Counted from the first letter of the stretch, positions 1-8,874 are shown. The stretch is 64,000 nt of DNA from Deltaproteobacteria bacterium (GCA_019307815.1 JAFDIV010000019.1:55179-119178); one strand, 5' to 3'. The notes: generated by a model not told the origin, from the sequence alone. Translations and numbers: made by a program.

Positions 1-1377
1 GAGCAAGCTGAGAAGGACTCTTCACAACCCCAAGTTAGAGATGGTGTGTTCAAAGAAATGGAGGAGGCTATTAAGGCAGCTGAGATCGCTCAGAAAAGCT
101 TGGTTGCACTCCCGCTAGCTGTTCGGGAAAAAATTATCAAGGCTATAAGGAATACGGGTTTATCTAATGCCGAAGAATATGCTCGAATGGAGTGGGAAGA
201 GACAGGTCTAGGCAAGGTTGAGGACAATGTGAAAAAAATAACCGCATCTTGCAATGTTCTTGGTATGGAGGATTTGAATCCCGAAGTTTATATGGGCGAC
301 AAGGGAATTTCTGTAATTGAGAGAATACCCTATGGTGTGATTGCTTCAGTCAATCCGGTCACGAATGGAGCGCCGACCATTATCTTCAATTCAATAATGA
401 TGCTCGCAGGTGGCAATACCGTGGTAAATAATCCCCACCCCAAAACAAAAGCCGTGTCTGCAAGGGTTGTAAGGGATCTGAATAAGGCCATTTTAGAGGC
501 TGGGGGCCCGCCTAACACGATATGCGCCATCGAAGAGCCCTCAGTCCCTTCGGCCCAATATCTGATGACGCATCCTAGTATAAAGTTAATTGCAGTGACG
601 GGCGGTCACGGCGTTGTGGACTTTGCAGCCAAGACAGGTAAGAAAGTGATTGCAGGAGGACCTGGCAATCCCCCGGTGGTTGTTGATGAAACCGCAGACC
701 TGGATTTGGCTGCCAGATGCATCATTGAAGGGGCTTCCTTTTCTAATTGCACACCTTGTGCCAGTGAAAAAGAGATCTTTGTAGTGGATTCGGTAGCAGA
801 CAAGCTAAAGGATTTGCTGAAAAGATATGGAGCTTATGAAATCGACGCCTCCCAAGGAGAGGCTTTGGTAAAGAATATCTTCAAGGAATTGGGGGAACCA
901 GGGAAGCCGGGTGTCATAAACATGGATTTTATCGGTAGGTCTCCTTCTTTTATCCTTGCCTCGATTGGACTGGAGGTCAGTGAAGATATCAAGATTGTGA
1001 TTTTGGAAACCAATTATGATCATCCTCTTGTTTGGACAGAGCAAATAATGCCTGTCTTGCCATTGGTGAGATGCAAGGACGCTGATGAGGCAATACGCAG
1101 GGCTGTGAAGGCAGAGCAAGGATTGGGTCATACCATGATAATGCACTCTAATGATCTCACGAACTTGAGCAAAATGGCGAGCATGGCCGAAGCCTGTGCT
1201 TTTGTAAAGAATGGGTCTTCATTGGCAAGTGTGGGTGTGGAGGGCGCGGGATTCATTTCGTTTCACATTGCAACCGATGGCGATGGCCATACCAGGCCAA
1301 GGATATTCACAAGGGCTAGAAGATGTACGTTATCAAACGACTTTCGCATGAGATTTGGAGCCGGTAATTTGTCTTAA
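1..1377 (+). CDS. CoA-acylating aldehyde dehydrogenase (EutE/PduP-like), 5' end outside window
   Basis: The frame is open from base 1, so the true start lies upstream; a GTG at 46 is only an internal option. The protein matches the acylating aldehyde dehydrogenase family, which converts an aldehyde, NAD+ and CoA to acyl-CoA, often in bacterial microcompartments. Visible signs are the Rossmann-region motif PYGVIASVNPVTN, the GGPGNPPVVVDE loop and the catalytic-cysteine segment SFSNCTPCASEKE, where the second Cys (codon 757-759) aligns with the family nucleophile. The C-terminal HTRPRIFTRARR motif is also typical of the EutE/PduP group. A RidA gene follows. The aldehyde substrate cannot be read from the sequence, and no microcompartment shell gene lies in the window. 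Confidence 0.9.
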   Translation, partial: EQAEKDSSQPQVRDGVFKEMEEAIKAAEIAQKSLVALPLAVREKIIKAIRNTGLSNAEEYARMEWEETGLGKVEDNVKKITASCNVLGMEDLNPEVYMGDKGISVIERIPYGVIASVNPVTNGAPTIIFNSIMMLAGGNTVVNNPHPKTKAVSARVVRDLNKAILEAGGPPNTICAIEEPSVPSAQYLMTHPSIKLIAVTGGHGVVDFAAKTGKKVIAGGPGNPPVVVDETADLDLAARCIIEGASFSNCTPCASEKEIFVVDSVADKLKDLLKRYGAYEIDASQGEALVKNIFKELGEPGKPGVINMDFIGRSPSFILASIGLEVSEDIKIVILETNYDHPLVWTEQIMPVLPLVRCKDADEAIRRAVKAEQGLGHTMIMHSNDLTNLSKMASMAEACAFVKNGSSLASVGVEGAGFISFHIATDGDGHTRPRIFTRARRCTLSNDFRMRFGAGNLS

Positions 1378-1488
1378 CCAATGCATGGTAGAGCCTTGAG
1401 CCCGGGTATGTTCCCAAATGAGTTCAATTGTCCAACCTGAAGTGGTCTCGGCCCAGGAAAAAGTTTTGACCTCTAAAGGAATAAGAAC

Positions 1489-1905
1489 ATGGATTTGCTA
1501 AAGAGAGAGAACTTTTCTTCAGGCGCTCCATTTGAAGAGAAGGTTGGATATAGTCGTGCGGTTAGAGTGGGAAACATGGTTTACATCGGCGGGACCACCT
1601 CTACCAACTCGGAGGGCGTGGTAGAGGGCGCTGGCGATGCCTATCTTCAAACCAAGATCATTCTCCAAAAAATAGAGGACGCTCTAGCGCGCGCAGGAGC
1701 GAAGGTTTCCGAAGTGATAAGAGTTCGTTTCTATGTCACTGATATAAGCAAAGGACAGGAGTATCTACGTGCCTATTCTGAATGGTACAAAGGGGTCAAG
1801 CCGGTGATCACCATGGCAGAAGTAAAGGCATTAGCAAGACCCGAGCACTTAGTAGAAATAGAGGTGGAAGCGGTAGTTGGTTCTTATCTGATTAAGAGTA
1901 AGTGA
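1489..1905 (+). CDS. RidA/YjgF-family enamine/imine deaminase
   Basis: This 138-residue protein has the length and layout of the Rid family: an early GYSRAVRVGNMVYIGG segment, a central helix with repeated Lys/Ala, and the conserved VIRVRFYVTDI strand containing the family arginine. Rid proteins hydrolyse reactive enamine or imine intermediates released by PLP enzymes or amine-using pathways. ATG follows an AAAGGAATAAGAAC leader that serves as a ribosome site. It lies about 110 bp behind the acylating aldehyde dehydrogenase gene and in the same direction, so detoxifying an imine or aldehyde intermediate of that pathway is plausible but inferred. The exact subfamily cannot be fixed without alignment. 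Confidence 0.85.
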   Translation: MDLLKRENFSSGAPFEEKVGYSRAVRVGNMVYIGGTTSTNSEGVVEGAGDAYLQTKIILQKIEDALARAGAKVSEVIRVRFYVTDISKGQEYLRAYSEWYKGVKPVITMAEVKALARPEHLVEIEVEAVVGSYLIKSK

Positions 1906-2039
1906 AATCCTCATCCGGTACCGGATTGAAAGAGTATGGACGCGGATAACATTATCAATCTTTAAGAAAGAAATAGCGCAAGCCAACCTGGCCAAGGTCG
2001 TAGTAAAAGAGGCGGGACCGAAAGTGATGTTAAAATCCA

Positions 2040-2627
2040 TTGTTTGATTTGTTCCGATTAAAAGCGAGGACTAGGGTGAGAAGAAGATTCGTGTTTTTAA
2101 AAGAGGTCAAAGAGCTTGTAGCAAAGGGAGTCGATAAAATAGAACTTCCCAAAGGTGCGAGGATTTCTGATGAAGCGGCCGATTTGATCAAGGAAAAGGG
2201 CATTAAGGTAATTTTTGGCACTGATGATATTGCTGATAATTTGCAAAGAAATTCGGAATTTGGACGCAGTAAGGTGTTGACAGAAAAACTAAATACCAAT
2301 GGTGGCCAACGGCTGGTTGCCGTCGCGTCGGATGGTAAAAGTGAGACAGATTTTGTCAGCCGTGTAGCCGCTAGAAGCCCATATTTTTTGCTTTTTAACG
2401 AAGAAGCTGAATTAGTCGAAATTGTGGAAAATCCTTACCGTAACATTGGTGGTGGCGCTGGCCCATTAGTAGCTGAGTTTCTGGCGGCGAAGGGAGTCAC
2501 CACAATTGTGGCAGGAAATTTTGGCATGAACATCAAGCGGAGCTTGGAGCAGATGGGTCTTGAGCATTTTGAGTTTCAAGGGGAGGCTAGAAAGGCTGCT
2601 CAGAGGGCATTGGGTCAAACCTTTTGA
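2040..2627 (+). CDS. NifX/NifB-type dinitrogenase cofactor-domain protein with extra N-terminal segment
   Basis: A 195-residue protein opening at a TTG just after an in-frame stop (2031-2033). Roughly residues 95-190 resemble the dinitrogenase iron-molybdenum cofactor (NifX/NifB-C) fold: VAVASDGKSETDFVSRVAA, then a NPYRNIGGGAG turn and the VTTIVAGNFGMN strand. The first 70 residues contain KGVDKIELPKGARISDEAA, which resembles short segments in ethanolamine/propanediol accessory proteins; that comparison is from memory. No nitrogenase genes are visible, so a general metal or sulfur-ligand binding role is more likely than nitrogen fixation. The weak start and the coding-like sequence just upstream leave open that the 5' end is damaged. 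Confidence 0.7.
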   Translation: MFDLFRLKARTRVRRRFVFLKEVKELVAKGVDKIELPKGARISDEAADLIKEKGIKVIFGTDDIADNLQRNSEFGRSKVLTEKLNTNGGQRLVAVASDGKSETDFVSRVAARSPYFLLFNEEAELVEIVENPYRNIGGGAGPLVAEFLAAKGVTTIVAGNFGMNIKRSLEQMGLEHFEFQGEARKAAQRALGQTF

Positions 2628-2659
2628 GGATACGTTTGGCATGCGGAGTAGGTCAAGAG

Positions 2660-2693
2660 CTCCCCTCTCCCATTTCGCGAAACCTTAGGGGAG
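2660..2693 (+). terminator. Hairpin after the NifX-type gene
   Basis: CTCCCCT at 2660-2666 pairs with AGGGGAG at 2687-2693, and the stem is followed by ATTTCTT. It lies between the NifX-type gene and the TRAP operon, which is a reasonable place for termination. The T-tract is poor, so the call is tentative. Confidence 0.45.
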
Positions 2694-2791
2694 ATTTCTT
2701 GCGCAAAATTAGTAAGAAGGGGGGTGAATAAAGAAAATAAGATAGGAAAGGAATCTTTTGTTAATTTATTTTATTAGGGAGGAGAACAGAG

Positions 2792-3850
2792 ATGAAAAAA
2801 ACCAACGGACTGCTCATTGGGGCTATTATTTTAGTCGGTATATTTTTTACCTTTGTGGCCTTTGGAAGTGTTAGCGCCATCGCCGGCCAAAAGATCTACC
2901 GAATGAAGATCCAATCCGCGTATCCTCGAGGCGATATCTCCATGGAACTGCTGAAGTACTTCGCTGACCGGGCAAAGGAAAGAAGTAATGGCAGGATCTT
3001 GATATCGGTTTTTGCAGATCCTGAACTAGTCCCTGCCGAACAACTCTTTGAGGCAACCCAAAAAGGCACGCTTGACATGTTACACGCTGTTGCAGCCATG
3101 TGGGGAGGGATAGTGCCTGTTGGAGAAGTCGAATTTGGGCTGCCTTATGCGTACAACATACCGGGTGACAAAGATATTGTTGAGACAGGAAGGATTGTGC
3201 GGGATTTCTTTTATAATAGTGGACTCGTGAAGCTGCTTCGAGAGGAATATGGAAAACACGGCCTCTTTTGGCTGGACATGCATTCCTATGGAAAGATAAT
3301 AACTCTCTCAAGAACCTGTATAACATCTTGCTCTCAATTAAAGGGAAAAAAGTTTAGAGTAGAGGGATCCTGGGCTGATTATTACAATGCTTTAGGTGCT
3401 CGAGGAACTTATATACCAGGGACTGACGCATACATGGGGCTCAAACTGGGCACTATTGACGCGTCCCAGTGGGACATAAGCGCTATAACGGGACTGAAAT
3501 GGTACGAAGTGGCACCATATTGGCTTATTGGAGGGCAAAACGACGTTGTGCCAGGACACATACTGGTCAATATGAAATCATGGAATGCATTGCCATCCGA
3601 TCTTAAACAGGCACTGCTAGGGGCAGCAGAAGACTACTATCACAAGCTTCTGGATAGCTATATGGTTGAGTACAAGAAAGCCGACGATTTGGTCAAGGCC
3701 GGGAAAATAACAAAATGTGCCTTAGATGAAGCATGTGACAAAAAATGTGAGGAAGTTGCTAACAAACTTTGGGACAAGATTGCGAAGAGAGATCCCGCAG
3801 CGGCAAAGGCTATCGAAATGATAAGGAAATGGAGAAAAACTCTAAAATAG
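2792..3850 (+). CDS. TRAP transporter substrate-binding protein, DctP family
   Basis: This 352-residue protein starts with a clear signal peptide (Lys-Lys, a hydrophobic core of about 20 residues, then a small-residue cleavage region near SAIAG), so it is exported to the periplasm. The mature part has the DctP layout: a QSAYPRGD opening strand, FADPELVPAEQLFEATQKG, the LKGKKFRVEG hinge and the conserved DAYMGLKLGTIDA segment. It binds an organic acid and delivers it to the DctQM permease encoded directly downstream. The start is supported by AGGGAGGAG about 9 bases before ATG. Mature residues include a pair of nearby Cys (CITSC). The ligand is unknown. Confidence 0.92.
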   Translation: MKKTNGLLIGAIILVGIFFTFVAFGSVSAIAGQKIYRMKIQSAYPRGDISMELLKYFADRAKERSNGRILISVFADPELVPAEQLFEATQKGTLDMLHAVAAMWGGIVPVGEVEFGLPYAYNIPGDKDIVETGRIVRDFFYNSGLVKLLREEYGKHGLFWLDMHSYGKIITLSRTCITSCSQLKGKKFRVEGSWADYYNALGARGTYIPGTDAYMGLKLGTIDASQWDISAITGLKWYEVAPYWLIGGQNDVVPGHILVNMKSWNALPSDLKQALLGAAEDYYHKLLDSYMVEYKKADDLVKAGKITKCALDEACDKKCEEVANKLWDKIAKRDPAAAKAIEMIRKWRKTLK

Positions 3851-3886
3851 GAAAAGAAACGGCTTTTCAGTTCAGGGGGTGACACG

Positions 3887-4372
3887 GTGAGGTATTTAAA
3901 TCGGATTATGGACATTATCGACATCGTCAGCCATAGATTGGGAAAAGCTCTTTGCCTCACCGTGTTCCTTATGATGCTTATCACCACGCTCGATGTTATT
4001 GCCAGGTATGTTTTTAACAATCCATTACTGTGGGGATGGTTGTTGAACAGGCAGCTTTTCGGCTTGTTTATCATGTTTGCGGGCGTATATACCATGGCAA
4101 CAGGCGGCCACATAAGAATAGAAATATTTTATGACCATTTCCCCAAGAAAATCAAAATGATTGCTCGCCTTATTACCATCGCAAGTTTCGTAACATTCAT
4201 GGGAGTATTAATAACACAGGGTTTTTGGATGGGGCTCAACTCATTGAAAATGAAAGAGCTTGCAGCAGGAGCCTTTCGCTTACCATTATATCCTCTCAAA
4301 CTCCTCATTCCGATCGTGGCAATACTATTCCTGCTTGAGGGGATCGTATATTTCATAAGATCTGATGACTAG
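3887..4372 (+). CDS. TRAP transporter small permease, DctQ family
   Basis: A 161-residue inner-membrane protein with four predicted hydrophobic segments (about residues 20-42, 52-72, 92-114 and 132-154). It contains the DctQ signature WGWLLNRQLFGLFIMFAGVY followed by a GGHIRIEIFYD stretch. DctQ proteins bridge the binding protein and the large DctM subunit. The GTG start follows a GGGGGTGACAC leader. It lies between dctP-like and dctM-like genes in the usual order with short gaps, which is typical operon organisation. Confidence 0.9.
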   Translation: MRYLNRIMDIIDIVSHRLGKALCLTVFLMMLITTLDVIARYVFNNPLLWGWLLNRQLFGLFIMFAGVYTMATGGHIRIEIFYDHFPKKIKMIARLITIASFVTFMGVLITQGFWMGLNSLKMKELAAGAFRLPLYPLKLLIPIVAILFLLEGIVYFIRSDD

Positions 4373-4443
4373 ATTTGTCAATCTCGCCCATATGGTACTT
4401 CTGTTTCCTTTCGAGCCTTTAATTTTTGGTAGGTAGCTTGCTA

Positions 4444-5745
4444 ATGTCTACAGAACTCATCACACTTCTTCTTTTTGGCGGTCTACTAATTCTCCTAGCG
4501 CTCGGAGTGCCCGTGGTTTTTGCACTGGGAGGGATAAGCGTTTTCATAACTTATCTAATAGGTGGGAGCAATGATCTGTACATTGTTGCGACCACAACAT
4601 ACAGGCAAATCACCGACGGGGGGCTGATCACGATCCCTTTGTTTCTCCTTATGGGCAACTTTCTTCTTCATTCGGGAATCTCAGATCGCTTGTTCAAAGC
4701 GTTGAATTATTGGCTTTCCGGCGTGAGAGGAGGGCTGGCAGTTGTAACAATTGGCGTATGCGTGGCGCTAGCTATGTGCGGGGGCTTTGGTCCAGGTATC
4801 TTGACCATGGGACTTATTGCCGTACCCGCCATGCTCAAATACTCCTACAATAAGTCCTTAGCATTGGGGACTGTAATGGCGGGCGGGGTCCTCGGCACCA
4901 TAATCCCTCCAAGTATTCTGATGATAGTATTTGGTTATATTGCGCGAGTATCTATTGGTAGGCTTTTTTTTGGTGGCGCAATACCAGGGTTAATAAGCGC
5001 ATTTCTTTACATATCCTACGTGTTGACAAGATGTTTTTTCCAGCCTCAACTCGCTCCGAAAGCCTCACAAGAGGTCACATGGAAGATTAGATGGGCTTCG
5101 CTGAAAGAGATAGTTTTCCCTACCCTTCTAGTGGTGCTGGTCTTGGGATCAATCTTTCTGGGGATAGCAACTCCTACTGAAGCTGCGGGCGTAGGTGCGA
5201 TGGGCGCGTGTCTAATGTGCGTAATATACGGGAGGTTCACCTGGAAGGTAATAATCGATTCTTGTATTGAAACCATGAAAGTCAGCGGGATGGCGCTGTG
5301 GATATTGGTGTCAGCTACGCTTTTTGGTGTAGTGTACACCAGTGCCGGAGCCCAAGATATGGTCATGAGCATCGTTCAAAGTGTAACGGTTAGTCCCTGG
5401 ATCATACTCGGGACGATGCAGATCATGCTTCTCATCTTTGGCATGTTTATGGATGACTACGCCGTCGTTACTATTTGCGCGCCTATATTTGTACCCATAG
5501 CAAAGCTGCTAGGGTTTGACCCGATTTGGTTCTCCATAGTTTTTATACTGAACATGCAGGTAGCCTACCTCACACCACCCTTTGGCTGGGCCTTGATCCT
5601 CATGAGGGGTGTTGCACCACCGGAAATCAGTACCAGAGATATCTGGAGGGCAGTACCTCCTTTCGTAATGATGCAACTTCTGGTATTAGTGCTTACAATG
5701 ATATTTCCAGCTCTTGCACTATGGCTCCCAAACAAGATGTTTTGA
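4444..5745 (+). CDS. TRAP transporter large permease, DctM family
   Basis: About 433 residues with roughly a dozen hydrophobic segments, the size and shape of the large TRAP permease that drives Na+-coupled uptake. Diagnostic stretches include LGVPVVFALGGISV near the N-terminus, GGFGPGILTMGLIAVPAML, the GGVLGTIIPPSILMIVFGYI motif and GIATPTEAAGVGAMGA. I prefer ATG at 4444, about 7 bases after AGGTAG, over a TTG 18 bases earlier. It is the last gene of the TRAP operon; a receiver gene begins 100 bases further on. The transported organic acid is unknown. Confidence 0.92.
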   Translation: MSTELITLLLFGGLLILLALGVPVVFALGGISVFITYLIGGSNDLYIVATTTYRQITDGGLITIPLFLLMGNFLLHSGISDRLFKALNYWLSGVRGGLAVVTIGVCVALAMCGGFGPGILTMGLIAVPAMLKYSYNKSLALGTVMAGGVLGTIIPPSILMIVFGYIARVSIGRLFFGGAIPGLISAFLYISYVLTRCFFQPQLAPKASQEVTWKIRWASLKEIVFPTLLVVLVLGSIFLGIATPTEAAGVGAMGACLMCVIYGRFTWKVIIDSCIETMKVSGMALWILVSATLFGVVYTSAGAQDMVMSIVQSVTVSPWIILGTMQIMLLIFGMFMDDYAVVTICAPIFVPIAKLLGFDPIWFSIVFILNMQVAYLTPPFGWALILMRGVAPPEISTRDIWRAVPPFVMMQLLVLVLTMIFPALALWLPNKMF

Positions 5746-5845
5746 TAGAATATACTCGTCAGAATTTATATGGGCTTTTGTTGTCTTCTGTGATAAATGC
5801 ATTTCATGCAGACGCTGGGATGAATGTACGAGGTGAGATTACGTC

Positions 5846-6319
5846 ATGGCAGAGTATAATTTGCTAAGGGGCAAAAAAATCCTAATCGTGGACGATGAGC
5901 CCGACGTGCTGGATACTCTAGAACAGTTGCTCGCAATGTGCGAGGTGAAACGGGCCACCAATTTCGAGGAAGCTAGATCACTCTTGGAAAAACATATCTT
6001 TGATATTGCTATTCTCGATATTATGGGTGTAAACGGCTATGGGCTTTTGGATATTGCGAATGAAAAAGGGATAATAGCGGTGATGCTGACTGCACACGCC
6101 CTTACGCCAGAAAATGTGGCTAGATCAAAAACTCAAGGGGCATGGTCTTTTATTCCAAAAGAAAAAATTGCGGAAATTGCTTCTTTTTTGGAGGACGTGC
6201 TAGAGGCCAAAGAAAAAGGCCGAAACCCCTGGTCCCGCTGGCTGGACAGGCTAGCCGACTATTTCGATAAGAAGTTTGGTCCTGATTGGCAAAAAAAACA
6301 TGGGATTACTGTGAGATAG
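5846..6319 (+). CDS. Single-domain response regulator (receiver with short tail)
   Basis: Residues 9-125 form a CheY-like receiver: the acidic pair in ILIVDDEPD, the phospho-acceptor Asp in IAILDIMG, Thr in VMLTAH and Lys in FIPKEK. No output domain follows; the last 30 residues are a charged amphipathic tail (WSRWLDRLADYFDKKFG). It probably relays phosphate or acts by protein contact. No kinase gene adjoins it, so the partner may be encoded elsewhere. It follows the TRAP operon by 100 bp and its 3' end precedes a thioesterase gene, with which it may be cotranscribed. Confidence 0.85.
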   Translation: MAEYNLLRGKKILIVDDEPDVLDTLEQLLAMCEVKRATNFEEARSLLEKHIFDIAILDIMGVNGYGLLDIANEKGIIAVMLTAHALTPENVARSKTQGAWSFIPKEKIAEIASFLEDVLEAKEKGRNPWSRWLDRLADYFDKKFGPDWQKKHGITVR

Positions 6320-6378
6320 AAAATGCCAGGACAACTTCCCTCTTAGGGCAAATATTGCGGTCATTGGAAAAGTCTCGA

Positions 6379-6807
6379 ATGATAGAGGAATCAGATCAAT
6401 TTAGCGAAGCCCGGGGGTTGGTTAGCTCAGATCCCATGTCCAGATTCCTGGGCTTTGAACTTGTTGAGCTAGAAAAGGCACTTGCTGTAACTCGATACCG
6501 GCCTGATGAAAATCATGTAACTGCCCTGGGGCGTGTTCAGGGGGGAGCACTTTTTGCGCAAGCTGATCATGCGATAGCGCTGGCGGCAAGTACTTTGGGA
6601 GGTACTGTCGTAACTGTTGAAGTGAAAATCAATTTTCTTGCCCCCGCAGGTCCTGGAGAAATTCTAATCGCAGAGGCAAAACCGATTGATATCAAGCGAA
6701 AATTAAGTCTTTGGCAGGTAGAAATTCGCAAAGATTCAGGAGAGTTGGTCGCGATAGCGCAGGGGTTGGCCTATCACGCACAGGGAAAATCATATGGAAG
6801 TTCCTGA
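6379..6807 (+). CDS. PaaI-type hotdog-fold thioesterase
   Basis: A 142-residue hotdog protein: a short first helix, then MSRFLGFELVELEKALA, the family GRVQGGALFAQADHAIA helix and the TVVTVEVKINFLAPAG strand. PaaI-like enzymes hydrolyse acyl-CoA thioesters. The reading frame is open back to 6286, which would overlap the receiver gene, but ATG at 6379 has a GGAAAAG element 8 bases before it and matches the usual length of 130-150 residues, so I start there. Its presence near an acylating aldehyde dehydrogenase and TRAP uptake fits acyl-CoA metabolism, but the substrate is unknown. Confidence 0.85.
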   Translation: MIEESDQFSEARGLVSSDPMSRFLGFELVELEKALAVTRYRPDENHVTALGRVQGGALFAQADHAIALAASTLGGTVVTVEVKINFLAPAGPGEILIAEAKPIDIKRKLSLWQVEIRKDSGELVAIAQGLAYHAQGKSYGSS

Positions 6808-7237
6808 TTCTTGGATGGGACTTTGGCATGAGGCCATATTATTTGCCTGCGAACCCGTACAGATATCGTTCTTTGAGGAGATGACATCCAAAATCCCGGA
6901 GTCTCAATTGCCTTGACTTGATTAGGGATGGTGGTATCATTGTAACTGCAGGTGGGTTCTGGCCTTTCCACCGAATCCTCTGTGGCTTGAGAGTCCTAAC
7001 CACCTCCCTTGTCTTCAGAGGCCGGGGCCTCCCAAGGGCCTCCTGGACACAGAATCCGCCTGCACTTTTTTCACGTCATCTGAAAACAAAGCCTTTCCTG
7101 AAAAGCCCACAACCTCGTTAAGTTTCTTGACCCCTTATCTTCTTTTTTCTATAATCGCGCCGCAGTCGCGCTGAAAACACTGCTCAGTTATGATACTGAT
7201 CACCCAATCCTGATACAGACAAATAAGGAGGTAGGAA
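6808..7237. other. 430-base intergenic region, possible small RNA
   Basis: No convincing protein is visible. A promoter-like pair TTGACT (6913-6918) and TATCAT (6935-6940) with a 16-base spacer lies in the middle. It is followed by a perfect 14-base palindrome GAGGCCGGGGCCTC (7018-7031) and a run of six T at 7066-7071. The right part holds the sigma70 promoter annotated separately. A short plus-strand transcript between about 6947 and 7071 is possible. Confidence 0.35.
7127..7155 (+). promoter_or_regulatory. Sigma70-type promoter for the potassium-transport operon
   Basis: TTGACC at 7127-7132 and TATAAT at 7150-7155 are separated by exactly 17 bases. The first gene downstream starts at 7238, giving a leader of about 75 bases. 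Confidence 0.75.
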
Positions 7238-7420
7238 ATGTCTTTGAGTCGAAAATTTGCTATCGGCATTGTTATGATTGTCCCAGCTTTTGTAACAGGG
7301 GGAATTGTCTGGTCCATACTCGAATCTTGGATTGCCGTTATTATCTGGGAAATTTTTGTGGCCTTTATCTATGGTGGGATCGTAAAGGGTAAGCTTTCTT
7401 TTGGCAGCAAAGCAGCATGA
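7238..7420 (+). CDS. Small two-helix membrane protein
   Basis: A 60-residue protein with a textbook ribosome site (AAGGAGGTAGGAA before ATG) just behind a sigma70 promoter. It has two hydrophobic segments, about residues 7-29 and 31-48, broken by SILES, and a basic C-terminus (KGKLSFGSKAA). I do not recognise a named family. It is the first gene of the unit that continues with trkH- and trkA-type genes, so it may be a small accessory subunit of that transporter or simply share the promoter. Confidence 0.7.
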   Translation: MSLSRKFAIGIVMIVPAFVTGGIVWSILESWIAVIIWEIFVAFIYGGIVKGKLSFGSKAA

Positions 7421-7441
7421 CCAAAGAGGGTCCGGGTTTTT
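7419..7441 (+). terminator. Weak hairpin with T-run after the small membrane gene
   Basis: GACC and GGTC form a four-base stem around AAAGA, and CGGG then seven T follow. It could attenuate transcription between the 60-residue gene and trkH. Confidence 0.35.
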
Positions 7442-7503
7442 TTAGGGCATTTCAACCAAAGGCCCATAGGAGAAACGGCCGATGACGCCAGCCCTCTAAG
7501 AAA

Positions 7504-8871
7504 ATGAAAAATGTCTTCCGCCATCTGTCACCCCAACAGGTCCTGCCCCTCAGCTTCTTGGGTTTTGTCCTTTTTGGGGTTGTGCTTTTGGTCAGTCCTT
7601 GGGCTACCAGGGATGGGGGCATGTCTATTGTGGATGCCCTATTCACAGCCACCTCTGCCGTGTGCGTAACCGGCCTGATTGTGGTAGACACGGGTACTTA
7701 CTTTACCCCTTTCGGCCAAGGAGTGATTCTGGGCCTCATTCAGGTTGGCGGCCTAGGGATCATGACCTTTTCAGTTCTTTTCTATAGGCTGCTGGGAACC
7801 GGAATCAGCCTTAGGGACAGAATAATCGTCCAAAGCAGCTTCTCCCCCCTTAACAAGGGCGATGTCCTGGAGTTAGTAAGATCCATCTTCATATATACAT
7901 TTTTGATAGAGGCCACGGGCACGCTGCTTTTGTTTTTTGGTTGGCCCGGAGGTTCGGTATCTTGGCGGTGCTTGTGGGTGGCGATTTTTCATAGTGTGTC
8001 GGCCTTTTGTAATGCGGGGTTTTCGCTGTTCTCGGATAGCCTTATGTCATTTCAGTCCAACTGGTGGGTCAATGTAATCATCACCAGCCTCATCATATGC
8101 GGCGGCCTGGGTTTTGTTATCCTTACGGAACTTGTTCATTGGGTAAAGAAAAGGTTACAACAAGAAAGGCATGCGAGGCTATCGCTGCATTCGAAGATAG
8201 TCCTTGCAACCACAGGGAGCTTGATCCTGGGAGGGACCCTGCTGTTCCTAGTGCTGGAGTTCAACAATTCATTGGTTACTGTTCCACTTCACGGGAAGAT
8301 ACTTGTCTCCTATTTTCAGTCTGTCACTGCCCGTACCGCCGGATTCAACACGGTCAATCTATACAATCTGGCCAATCCAACACTTTTTGTCCTGATTATC
8401 TTGATGTTTATTGGTGCTTCTCCTGGCTCATGCGGGGGTGGTGTGAAAACAATCAATGCGGCTATCTTGGTAATTATGGCAAAGAATCGATTCAAAGGCA
8501 GGGAAGAGGGCGAGGTGTTCAAGCGAACCATACCCAGAGAGACCCTCAGCCGATCCGTGACCATTATCTTGAGTTCTGTTGTGTTGATATCTGTAGTTGC
8601 CTGTCTGGTGATGATCGCGGAGACGGGTGGCTATACGCACTCAGAAACGAGGGGAAAGTTTTTGGAATATCTTTTTGAAACGGTCTCAGCCTTTGGTACG
8701 GTTGGGCTAAGTATGGGCGTGACCTCCACACTAACTACCTTGGGTAAGATACTCATCATGATCATGATGTTCTTGGGAAGGCTTGGGCCGCTTAATTTAG
8801 CCTTTTTACTAGCAAAAAGGACTCCAGTTACAAAATTTCAATACGGGGAAGAAAAGGTTTTTATAGGGTAG
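7504..8871 (+). CDS. TrkH/KtrB-family potassium transport membrane subunit
   Basis: A 455-residue integral membrane protein with the fourfold membrane-pore-membrane layout of the TrkH/KtrB superfamily. All four pore loops are visible, each with a filter glycine: SAVCVTGL (about residue 57), SAFCNAGFS (about 175), TARTAGFNT (about 280) and SAFGTVGLS (about 395). It takes up K+ (or Na+-coupled K+) across the inner membrane. The next gene, four bases downstream, encodes the cytoplasmic NAD-binding regulatory subunit, so the pair is likely complete. Which of TrkH and KtrB fits better needs a tree. Confidence 0.95.
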   Translation: MKNVFRHLSPQQVLPLSFLGFVLFGVVLLVSPWATRDGGMSIVDALFTATSAVCVTGLIVVDTGTYFTPFGQGVILGLIQVGGLGIMTFSVLFYRLLGTGISLRDRIIVQSSFSPLNKGDVLELVRSIFIYTFLIEATGTLLLFFGWPGGSVSWRCLWVAIFHSVSAFCNAGFSLFSDSLMSFQSNWWVNVIITSLIICGGLGFVILTELVHWVKKRLQQERHARLSLHSKIVLATTGSLILGGTLLFLVLEFNNSLVTVPLHGKILVSYFQSVTARTAGFNTVNLYNLANPTLFVLIILMFIGASPGSCGGGVKTINAAILVIMAKNRFKGREEGEVFKRTIPRETLSRSVTIILSSVVLISVVACLVMIAETGGYTHSETRGKFLEYLFETVSAFGTVGLSMGVTSTLTTLGKILIMIMMFLGRLGPLNLAFLLAKRTPVTKFQYGEEKVFIG

Positions 8872-8874
8872 AAA

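Noticed and set aside
5526..5867. 113-residue frame across the end of DctM
   Set aside because: Overlaps the DctM gene in another frame and has no family match that I recognise.
6918..7121. 67-residue frame between the thioesterase and small membrane gene
   Set aside because: No ribosome site, low-complexity end, and it covers promoter-like and palindromic sequence.
8064..8678. 204-residue open frame inside the TrkH-type gene
   Set aside because: It overlaps a clearly conserved membrane protein in another frame, has no ribosome site, and its composition (many Cys, His, Arg) is that of a shadow frame.
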